NCBI GenBank assembly: GCA_024529925.1
Contig: JAFEUB010000064.1
Location: 1,958,001-2,022,000, forward strand
Length of the DNA: 64,000 nt
DNA from: Ophthalmolycus amberensis
Taxonomy: Eukaryota > Chordata > Actinopteri > Perciformes > Zoarcidae
Reading direction: 5' to 3'
Numbering within the stretch: the first letter of the stretch is position 1; each line of letters starts with the position of its first letter. The notes under the pieces were generated by a model that made no database searches, was not told the DNA's origin, and saw only the letters and a program-made list of their open reading frames with translations. Shown piece by piece: positions 36,128-46,668 of this stretch. The position numbers were made by a program, and so were the translations under genes.

Positions 36128-39100
36128 AAGCTGCACAGAGACTTCAGAGCCGCTTCAATCCTGGGAATTGGTCCCGTCTTAGTAAGTAATGCTCACTTCT
36201 CTGAAATGTGACATGTGAGGTTTATTGCCAAGTAGGTTATTCACTGAACGAATTACTCAACAAATTATTTTTCCTTTAAAACCCACAGCTTCTAAGAAGC
36301 CCCGTGTGACAGAGGATGCAGCTGAACAACCCGATGAAAAAGGTAATGTTGACAAACTAACTAACTGATAATAAGATGAAAGAAAAAGGAATTCATCCTT
36401 CAGAGTTGAGGAGAAGACATGCACGATATAAAAAGGTCAACATTAAGTTTAGAAAAAGAGACAAGCTTATTGAAGGGTCTTTGTGATATAAACACAGAGA
36501 AGTGATCATTTAGACGTGATAGAAGAAACTAGTCATGACATAAAGGTATCATTCTATAAATGGAGACATTACTCAGTCTAGTATCACACAAGAAATCATA
36601 AGCGACAAGTTGAAGAATTGAATGAAATTAAAGAAGATGATGCTCCTTTTAATCTTAGAGAAAAAAATAAATAAAGTACTCGAGGCTGAAACGTAAAAAC
36701 AACTAACAAATAAAGATATAGTTATTATATTAAATACTGAAATATATAGAGAGAGAGATTTTATTAATAGATAGATAGATAGATAGACTTTATTTCAGAC
36801 TCGGGGTCCATACAGACAGATACATAAAAAGACAGACACAAACAATAAAAGTACAGAGGCCTAGCAATGCCTTACAAAGAGACAGCTGTACCAATGTCGC
36901 CACAGCTGGGACTGGTAGCGTGTGGTGCTAAAACCTTATGTTGGTTAAAACAAGTATGATCCCATTTACAGAGTCATTCAGTCTACAGATGAATTTGTCC
37001 ATGAAATTTCTTAAAACTGTTTGGAAAGTGTTGACTCGTGCAGCCACAAACATTTCACTAGCACTACTCCATCTCGGTCTCTTTAAAAGTATTCTCATGG
37101 CGTCATTGTACGCTACTTGAAGTCTCTGTAAACTCTTTCTTTTGTAGTTTGACCACAAGTGTGCAGTGTAGAGTGGAGTACAATATGCTCTGAACAGAGA
37201 CATCTTCACTCCATCTGTACACAGACCAAACAGCGTGAGAGACTGTTTGCTTGTGCATACATCATACGACATTGCCTGGAAATGTCGTCATCGGTCATGT
37301 GTTCTGTTAAAAAATGACCAAGATATTTTACTTCACTACAGACACCAAGATTATTGTCAGACAATTTGAAGTCAGGGAAGTTTAGACATTTGTCCTCTTT
37401 AGTTCGACAGATCAGGATAGCACTCTTACTGGCGTTGTATTTGATGTCATGTTCCACACCATACACAGTACATATAGTGAGGAGCTGCTGAAGACCAGCG
37501 CTAGAAGGACTAAAGATCACCAGATCATCTGCATACATGATGTGATTAACCAGAGTATTTCCAATCATGCACCCAGTATTACAGGCTTTCAGTTGCTTGG
37601 ACAGATCATCAATATACAGATTAAACAGAATTGGGGACAAAATTCCCCCTTGTCTGACACCATTGCTAACCCCAAATGGGGCTGACACACTTTTACCCCA
37701 TTTTACTTGCGCATACCAGTAAGCCAGAATTCTCACAATGTATGTGGGGACACCTCTTTGGCTCAGTTTAAAAAATAATTTACTATGATTAACACGATCA
37801 AAAGCTTTGGAGGCATCAATAAAACACATAAGAAGTGATGAGTTTTGACCTCTGTATTTGTTTACAGTTTCCTTTAAGGCATATATACACAAGTCAGTGC
37901 CATGTTTGGCTTTGAAGCCGAACTGGTTATCTGTGGAGGTGATGAAGTCCTGTATTCTGTCCAGCAGGATTCTTTCCAGGACTTTTGACAGGACGCTGGC
38001 CAAAGCAATGGGCCTGTAATTCTCTAGGCTACATACTTTACCAGCTTTGTTTTTAATGACTGGCACTAAGAGAACAGACAGCATTGAGTCTGGTAACAAG
38101 CCGTGAATCATGAAGCCAGTAAAACAAATAGCGAGGAGAGGAGCTAACCTCGGACTAGCATATTTAAGGTGTGAAGGTAATACTATTAGAGTTTCTTAAA
38201 AATAGTATTGTTCTTTCAGATTTAGATTTTGCACATTAATTAAGGGGCCAATTGTTCCATCTTGATAGTAGTTTTTTTGAACATCAGACATTACATCTGA
38301 CGCATAAAGAACAATATATACGGAGCAATGAAGTGTTATAATATACTCAAAGATGTTACTGGTCAGGTGATCACCTCATGATCTTTCTTTGCCTACATGA
38401 CCACGTCGCCGAGAATCAGTGTGTCTATTATAAATCACATTGATGAGCTCTATAACAATAATATACTGTATGTCATCAAATATGAACATTTTTTCTCAAA
38501 TGATCAGCTATAATTAAATAATTTATTATAAATGAATAGCGGTGACCTAATGACACTGTGTTTTTCTTTCCTTTTAGTGACTCTGACACAGAGACGTCAT
38601 TATGGTCTGCATAATCAGGGCGCCACAAGTTACCTCAACAGTGTCCTGCAGGTTCTCTCCAAGACAACAGAGATCCACAACAGGTTAGAAACAGCTGCTT
38701 TCATCTGTCGACGACAGAAGTACGAGGAGACACATTTAAATGTGAACAAAACAATCTGTAAACTAATAACATGAAACATTGTACTCTAAAGTGGTTCATT
38801 TGGGAGAATTTGGGTGTTTCAAACTTACAAAACTCCATCAGTGAGCATATTAACAGATGGCAGAAAGTCACTATTCACTGTGAAACTCTCTTCAATAAGG
38901 TTGGATACAACACCCAAACAAACGGATCTTCATCTGAGAAATATCTTTGAAGACCTGAAGGAAGCTGCATGTGGAACAGAAACTATCACAGCAGCATTCG
39001 GGATCCAAGATGGTAAGATGGACTGTAATAAAACTTGATTATCAGTTATAAATTAAAGATGATTTGATGAAATTAATACATTGGAATTATGTTGATGTTT

Positions 39101-40516
39101 GTTTTTTCAGTTCATGAACAACGGGATGCAGCTGAATGTCTGGAGATGATTTTACGTAAGATCAGCCCACGGGCCTCTGAGGTGAGCACTGATGAAATCT
39201 CTACAGGTATTTACAGGTGAACTAATTAGAAAGCTGTGATAGATGTTTTATTTTTATATCAAGGTTTTCCAAGGAGCGCTGAGAGACACAACAAAATGCT
39301 CCAAAGGCCACAAAATCATTGAAAACACAAATGAGTTCTGGACTCTTCCACTGTCACTGAAGGACGCCCACGACTCATCCTACAGCGTGGTGAGCAGCCA
39401 AAGTTCAGAGTTCAACTAATAACTTTAAGTGATGTGAGTTCATGTAATTTGGAATTCATTACAACATTTGTGTTTTTACAGGAAAGGAGCTTTGAAATGA
39501 TTTTCCAGTCTAAATCATTCAATGGAGGAAACATGGTGTACTGCAACGACTGTGAAGAGAAAACAGAGACAGAAAGTGTGAGTTTGACCTTAAAATGAAA
39601 ACACAAACTGTAGGCGGGCCAAATTTAATACAGGAATCAAATGAAAATGTTATGTTGTGTTTGTTTACCTCACTGAGATCTAAAATGATGTTTAATAATA
39701 TTTCCTGTATCATTTAGGAGTGTGAGATGGTGGTATCTCCTCAGATTTTGACTCTTCTCCTCAAGAGATTTGACTTTGACGACAACACCGGGACACATTT
39801 CAAAACAGACCGCCGCGTGGATGTGCCACGTGAATTACAGAGAAATGTAAGGAGAAGTAACTTTGAATGTTGGTTCTTTTTAATTGATTTTAAATGATTT
39901 CTATGTACCTGACTGTGTTCTTCACTGCAGGAGAAGAAGTATGAACTGTATGCGATGGTGAATCACATTGGCAGTCTAACAGGTGGACATTACACGGCCA
40001 CCATCCTGTCCAACGAGTACAGAACCTGGTACGAGTTTGATGACACTCACGTCTACAAGGTGAGTTGGATTTGACTTCATTTATTCCATTAGGACACATT
40101 CAAAACATACCAACAGAAAGATCAGACATTAAATGTAAATTTGTTGAAATTGTTTTTGTTGAATGGTGCAGGTTAAAGAACAGCCATTTGCAGAAACCAA
40201 CTCTTACAAGTACGTTTGATAAAATACATTTTATTGAATTTTATTAATAATAATGTGAGTGTTGACTGTATGTTGGCATCTTTCTGTTGTTCTATGCAAA
40301 CAATAACTTTAACATTATTGTTCACCAGCTCCAGAACTGTTTATCTGCTCATGTACAGAGGTAGGATTAAAAAATCATTCAGGCTATGACTCTAATATTA
40401 ACAGACCATTGCTTAATTTTATTCTGAAATGGCTTCACTTGACAGCCTATTCAGAAGGTCTGACCCACAATGCATTGCAAACAAACAGGATGAAATCAGT
40501 AAACTGGATGATCTGA
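36128..40516 (+). CDS. USP unit B3: Cys-to-Ser USP domain
   Basis: Exons 36128-36181, 36289-36342, 38578-38683, 38864-39012, 39111-39181, 39264-39389, 39482-39577, 39718-39846, 39931-40059, 40172-40209, 40329-40360, 40446-40516 (TGA). Open in one frame. Cys box GLHNQGATSYLNSVLQ has Ser; the His box GGHYTATIL and WYEFDD are intact. It differs from B2 mainly by scattered substitutions (EMILRKISPRASE against EMILCKISTRASE). The first exon is one codon longer than in B2 (GNWSRL against GNWSL). Unit period to B2 is about 4.8 kb, including the shared LINE. Very close similarity implies a recent tandem duplication. Confidence 0.75.
36769..38177 (-). mobile_element. Second copy of the same LINE, in the intron of B3
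   Basis: Same insertion point and TAAT context as the B2 copy. The 301-codon RT frame (38111-37206) is identical in protein sequence to that at 33296-32391. The downstream frame (37272-36928) is interrupted earlier because of one extra A in a homopolymer near 36931. It was carried along when the USP unit duplicated and did not insert independently. Confidence 0.85.
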
Positions 40517-40942
40517 AACAAGTCAATGTAGAACACAAAGAAATGGGAGAAATGGATGATGATAATGATCAGATGAGGGGAACAATAACAGAATAAAAAG
40601 ATGAGGTACAGACGAAAAGAGATTAAGCATCAAACCATCAGACAGGAAGAGAAAAGGGTAATGCAGAGAAACATATCCTCTCAGAGAACGCAGATATATG
40701 GGATATATTTTAAATGTGAGCAGAAATCTTGCTTTAAAGTCCAGGGGTTTGTAAGTTAATACATGTATCATTGAGGTGAATAAGTCAAAGAATTTTAATC
40801 TATGTTAATAATCATATTGATGTTAGTAATTGTATTGCAATTAATATTACTTTTCTATACTTGCTAATAACCAAACCTTCTTATTTCATTCAACCAAATG
40901 TTTCCAAGTCTTTAACAGTAAATCATTTTTGTTTGTAATCAG

Positions 40943-41410
40943 AAGCTGCACAGAGACTTCAGAGCCGCTTCAATCCTGGGAATGGGTCCCTTAGTAAGTA
41001 ATGCTCACTTCTCTGAAATGTGACATGTTAGGTGAAAATGTATATCATTTAAATATTAACCGATTTTTTTCACCCCTGTCTGAGTCCGTCATGGGATACA
41101 AATCATGACTGTGTATCACTTTTATTCCACTTCAAAGCTACAGTGTCCCAGATGCCTGTTGAAACTAATTCAGGAGATTTTTAAGAAGAAACTAAATTAC
41201 CACAAATAAAAGCTAAAGATGGCCAGCACTACACTATACATTCGGCTACAACTTTCAATATTTTTGGTTGAAATTAGTTTTTGCTCAATAAGAGACGATT
41301 TCTTTTAACCTGATGTTGTACATTCACAGTAAATCATTTTTGTTTGAAATCAGATGCTGGACGGGAATGGTTGAGCGATTGTTGGAGATCTTTGAAGTCG
41401 TTCTTTGGGA
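40943..41410 (+). pseudogene. Leftover USP 5' and tail exons at the end of the B array
   Basis: 40943-40993 is an EAAQRLQSRFNPGNG exon with GTAAGT donor; 41138-41184 is a short tail (ATVSQMPVETNSGDF, stop TAA); 41354-41410 is a DAGREWLSDCWRSLKSFFG exon with GTAAGT donor. Each has good splice sites and phase 1 edges, but no catalytic exons follow. They look like remnants of further units, or the true 3' end of the B transcript. Confidence 0.45.
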
Positions 41411-41551
41411 GTAAGTGATGCTCTTCTCTGAAATGTGTGTGTGTGTTAAATGTGAAATATCCTGTGAAAACCTTTTTGAAAAAATATTTTTGGCTAAAAT
41501 TTGATTTTGCACAATAAGAGACCATGTATTTTGACCTAATATTATACAATT

Positions 41552-42897
41552 GAACTGAAAGGTGACGAGGTGGAACTCAGAAGAAAAATAGACACTGATA
41601 ATGAAGACACATTCGACAAGTTTAAGAAGTGAGGATAAGCGCATCGTAACTCCCAATGTTGGCGAGTTCAGCCTTCAACTGACTTATTTCATCCAAATAA
41701 ACATGTCACATTTGATTGCTGCTCAAACCTCCACAGAACTAGATATAACTTGTTTTTGTGACTTTCAGTTACTATGTGTTATTCTGAAGAAATTAATTCC
41801 TGGTTTACTTTTCCACCAGGTGAGAATTCTACTCGACCCGGCCAGAGAGCACACTGGACCAAATGAACAGTCTGTCATCTTTTGGTTTGTTTAATATTGT
41901 CATTCATGCTTATTTTTGTAAGAACAACCTTAATGAAATGAATTTGAGGAGATGTCTTTTTACTGTTATTGTTGTCTATATGGGTTCAGAGATGAAAACT
42001 AATCTTATCAACAACCTGATGTCGGCGTTATCAAGAATATCATTGTTTTATAACTATGAATCAACGTTGTTTTTTAATTGTCTTCCATTTATTAAACCAG
42101 ATGAAAATGATGTGATTGACCATCTTGTGACAAAATATTAACAACGTATACAGAGATGATATTCTAGTATTCAATTTAAAATTTATAAACAAAATGAACT
42201 GCAATATATTAGATGTAAATTATACGCCCAAAAACTGGGAGCACAAAATCACAGAAATATACATTTTTAATGAAGTGTACATGCGTATTGTTGTGAGGTT
42301 GTGGTAAAGTTTATATATTGTCATAATCAGAGAATGTTTTATTTTGTTTGATCTTGATGTTAAACCTTTAAAGACACTGATGTACATCATATGTTTGAAT
42401 GAATTTGAAATATAAAGTTAACATTTTGAAAATTTCAAACATTTATTTTATTTTGATTATAGCTCCTGGAATGGAGCGATACTGGAATTTCAAAGTTTGT
42501 TGTGGCATAATACTAAGAACATTGTAAATGTAAACAAAGAAAATAAAAATTAGACATGAATTTGAATGATTTTATTGAGTAATGATAAGGTTTCTAAATA
42601 CATTCTGAAATCTAAGTGAACTCTTTTCAAGAAATGTAACTTTTAATGGTGATTGGCGTTCACAGGACAATAAAACAGACTTTCTTGTAATGTTAAAGTT
42701 AAAGTCCATCCAGAAGCAGGCAGAGTTCTTCCACAAGAACTTTTGGCGTTATAGAGTATTTGTCACATTTTGTGTACATCAACTAATATTTTACGGAGTA
42801 ATGTATTATTGATACATTTAAACTAAAATCTATAAAATTGTTCATTGTGCATCTGTTTCTTTGTCATTTCCTCTTCCACTCTGGGATAGAGGTCTGC
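41552..42897 (+). repeat. Segmental duplication, right copy (partner 275-1627)
   Basis: The same AT-rich sequence as at the window start, here continuing into the complete RBR-2 last exon. It contains no gene other than the RBR-2 3' codons. It shows that the USP-RBR junction itself was duplicated. Confidence 0.85.
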
Positions 42898-44219
42898 CTA
42901 GGAGCCACTCCACCAGGACAGATTTGGTATGGTGTGCTGGTCTTAATACATTCTCGCTTTAGTTTCAGGCAGACGAAACAAAACTCAATGTGGCAGCGAG
43001 GGCAGTTGATATTTTTGCAGTTCTGCTGGCTGTGCTCCACCTTCATGCCGCATGTAGGACAGACTCGGACAGAGGGGCAGCCGGTGACCCCCTTCACCGC
43101 GGGCAGACCGATGGTCTTGCACGTCTGCAGGAGCTGCAGGTCCCTGTTGATGCAGCCGTCGTTGTCGCAGCGGTCGGATCGAGGGCCCGGACCTTTCCAC
43201 TTCCCCTGACACTGCCAGCAGAAGTTGGAGGCCTTCTTCCGATCGGCTGTGCACACGGTGCACCGGACGCACAGGTTGGAGAGATCCTTCCTCTCCACAC
43301 TCGTTTTACACTGCGGGCACTGATTATTGAACGGGAACATTTGAAGATCAGTGCACTTCATGTCATTTTAAATATCCAAATCAAAAAATAGTCAACATTC
43401 AAAACAACCTGGATCACTTACTGTCTGAATTTCACAGTATTCTGCAGCAGCCAGGCGAGCCATAGTATCTTCAAAGTGCTGCATTTCCTCAGAGGACAAA
43501 TCGGCCAGCCTGCGCACCTCTTGGTACGACCACAGTTCATTGCACAGTTTGTAATCCTCCACCAGTGCAGGGCATTTGAATTTGTAAATACCCTTAAAGC
43601 AACAAAGAGAAGAAGAAGAAGAGGCGGTTCAGGATGTCAGAAAACAGGAAGCATGTTCACCTCTGAAATTATTTCCATGTGCTCGACAGAGACAGGCATA
43701 TACAAACAATACAAATTAAGGAATATCAGCAACACTGCAGGGCTCCTAAGATATTTTACTTAAATATACGATGAACCAAAACAGTTTGTCGCTTGCTCTT
43801 TCATTTAAATGCTGTTGTCTTACTCCAATTTTATCAGTAAACATTCTCTGTGGAGTTTCTTTGAGGATAATACTCTGACATTACATGCTACTGTCATCAC
43901 AGTCTGACTGCTGTAACACAAGCAAGATGCTACCAACTGTCTTTATATACCTACTTGTCTACTTCCCAGTTTGATCACATTGCTTTAATTTAAATGTATA
44001 AAAAAAAGAAAAGACCTGAGATACCTCGTCCAGCTGGCTGCGACACCAATTTGTTAGAGATTCAGGAGTGACCGCGTGGCCGCAGGACATCTCTGCCCTG
44101 AGACAGTCGTCGTCGTCGTCACACATTGGATCCAAGTCGTCCTTCCTGTTGACGAACCTCAGGGTGGTGTCATGTGGGTTGTACTTCTTCTCCACCTGTT
44201 CCTGTCCCCCAATGCTCAT
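42864..44219 (-). CDS. RBR-type E3 ubiquitin ligase, copy RBR-2 (complete, 273 aa)
   Basis: Exons 44219-44025, 43592-43422 and 43319-42864 on the minus strand, all phase 0, give 273 residues from MSIGGQEQVEKKYN to a TGA. RING1: MCDDDDDCLRAEMSCGHAVTP, then LTNWC and YKFKCP. IBR: CPQC (123-126), CVRCTVC (139-145), FCWQC (155-159). RING2: CPTC (209-212), presumptive catalytic Cys 223 in QQNCKNINC by comparison with the HHARI/parkin family, then CPRC and FCFVC. It is short, like the RNF19-like RBR proteins expanded in fish. Likely cytosolic: no signal peptide or membrane segment is visible. An untranslated first exon may end at a GTAAGA site near 45237, with an IRF-type element further upstream. 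Substrate and modifier are unknown; the neighbouring UBL genes are candidates. Confidence 0.85.
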
Positions 44220-45478
44220 TTTGATTCTCCTATAACGTGGAAAAAGGTGTCAGGCACTATGGTTACTAACTAACACTATATCCCAATGTACAGACATAAT
44301 ATCATAACTTCATTATGATCTGACACACGGGTTGATATGTGAGAACAATGGGACATTATGAGCCTTAAAGCCTAATGTCAAAATATTACTATGGCTCACA
44401 TAATATTACAATAGAACTCTTGTCATTGTTCTTTGTTGATTTGGGACATCATGCTCACATTTTGAGCTTTTATGGATGTAAACAGGAAGTACGACTAACT
44501 GTGGGCTACAACTTGAGTATTTTGTAGCCTCTATTTGTTTACATGTTGGCATATTGGCACCATTCAAAGTATGCCGAATTAGGTATTAGTCGTGCATGTT
44601 TGCAATGCACCCACGAGTGTATAAATAACCAGCACTGGATTACTTTTGTACTGAAAAAAAAACGTATCAACGCGATCATTCTTAGGGAGGTTCTGGAGTC
44701 ATAAGGAACATTATGTTTATGATTTATGGGCGTTAATAATGTACATCGGAGATAAAGACATCCCAGAGAAGGGCAAATCACACTGACTCTAAAAAGATAT
44801 GTGTGTGTCATGTGTGTTGAGATTTTAATAAGTTAGTAGTTTAGTTTAATAACCTCTGATTTGAAAAACATTCTGTTGACAAGACGTTTTATCCGCGTCA
44901 CTGAGCTGGTATGAATTGACTCACTGCTGGGCGCTCAGGGGATTTCCAGCTGGCTTATGTTTTACTTGATGAATGTATTTAGAGCACAGTATGAACATTT
45001 AAGTTCACACTTTGAATGTTGAAAGGCTCAAAACATGTTCATTATGCACAAAAAAATAAAGGGTCAATCCAGTTTAAACCACCGAATATGTAAATTACAA
45101 GCTGCTGATGCCTCACTGCACAAACACATTGTTCATTTTAATTTAGGAGCACAAATGACACATTGTGAATAAAACATTGAGAAGTTAGACTGGCACATAT
45201 TAACAGGAGATGTTTAAGAGGAAGTTATGTCTTACCCTGGAGGAACAGTTCGTCTCTATCTAACTTTTTGTTTTCGCGACTATTTCTTTAAATATATTGC
45301 TCAACCGGAAGCAACACAGCCACGCCTGAAACGACAGCCTGCAGGAGGATTCAGATGAAATCAAACCCGGTGATTTGGGTAAAGTCGGACAGTCTGTGTC
45401 TGATCGTAGGTGTAAAGTATGTGTTTTCTCGTCCCTTATCTGTCGCAGTATCCTCTTCTTCAACCTCTCGTTGGTATC

Positions 45479-45488
45479 GAAAGTGAAA
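45479..45488 (+). promoter_or_regulatory. IRF/ISRE-like element upstream of RBR-2
   Basis: GAAAGTGAAA fits the IRF-binding core GAAANNGAAA. It lies about 240 bp upstream of the probable splice donor of the RBR-2 leader exon (near 45237), and is also preserved in arm B at about 57350. With the ISRE near UBL-1 it supports interferon control. Random occurrence is possible. Confidence 0.35.
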
Positions 45489-46446
45489 GAAGGTTGCAGT
45501 CGACTCACCAGATGGGCTGTTTTACATGCACCTTCGTGTCTCAACCCCGTTGCACTACATACCTAAACAAAGAGTCACCGTGTGTTATTGGACCGTGAGA
45601 GTCTGTGTGCACGTGGTTATTTACGGTGGGTTCATTTTTGTCTTCGCTTACTTATTTAAACCCTATTTTGTAGTCGCTGGTTGTGCAAACGGAGGATCGA
45701 GAGGCTGCGTGGCTTTCCATGACACCCAAACGCACCAGCTGCATTCACTGGTTACTTCTCGTGCTTAATGTATTCACTCATTGCTGTGTTTGTTTGGGCT
45801 GAAAATTCCCTTTTTATGTTTAAGTTTCACCATGTAGTTGCTATGCACAATTAGAAATCGATCTGCTTTTCTTATTGTGATGTTCGTGTCGGACTTCCAT
45901 ATGAGCTTTTTACTGAAGTGGAAGTATAAATACCACAGTATAGAAATGCCACATGTAGTAAAAGTCCTGCATTTCCTATTGTGCATGAATATAAACTCAA
46001 CTTATTTCGCACTTGATCCCACATAAAGAAAACAAAACAAAGGAAGTATTGGCAGCAAAATAAAGAAGTTGTTCTGCAGCAGAACGCCTCTTTCAATTCT
46101 CACTGATGCATGAATGTGTAAGCAGCTTTATATTCTTATATCTAGTTGATGAGGAGCTAATGAAACTTACATTACTGCAAGTTTACTTTCTAACAATCGT
46201 CACAGTGTCATATTTTAGAGACTGATATGTGTTGTAGCCCTGTTTAAAATATAAACCTGAAAAGTAACAGTACTTACATCCGCTCTATACATTAGTAGTA
46301 GATTATTAGTAGTACATGTCTAAACAATTTCTACATGTGAGAAGTATAATTTTCACAATCGTCCCTGATAATGCAATAAAATGACCCCTCTGCCATCATT
46401 ATTAGCTAGTAAGACAGTATCGAAATACATGCAAAACCCTCAGAAA

Positions 46447-46656
46447 CTAGCCCTGTCCCACTATCCTCTGGCTGTTTTCACTGGTCAGTGTTCTGTTGTT
46501 GTTAATGACCACATTGCTGTTTAGTAGTGTGAGTGTAAAATCAGGCCTCTTGTGCTTGCTGTCTCTTAACTTCTGCTGTATCTCATGTGCTTCAGCAGGC
46601 TCAATCCGTACATCAGGAAAACAAACCGGTGATCTTAAAAATGTCAACGCTCTCAT
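46447..46656 (-). CDS. Small unidentified open frame conserved in both arms
   Basis: A 69-codon frame MRALTFLRSPVCFPDVRIEP... ends just upstream of the USP start codon, on the opposite strand. The arm B copy (56374-56583) keeps the whole frame with two substitutions (Ser to Gly, Asn to Thr). That may reflect recent duplication alone and not selection. No family recognised. Confidence 0.2.
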   Translation of the reverse strand: MRALTFLRSPVCFPDVRIEPAEAHEIQQKLRDSKHKRPDFTLTLLNSNVVINNNRTLTSENSQRIVGQG

Positions 46657-46668
46657 TCAAAAGACATT

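Noticed and set aside
42985..43391. Several 70-130 codon frames overlapping the RBR-2 last exon on both strands
   Set aside because: They are shadows of the GC-rich RBR exon; only the minus-strand RBR frame has family motifs and fits splicing.
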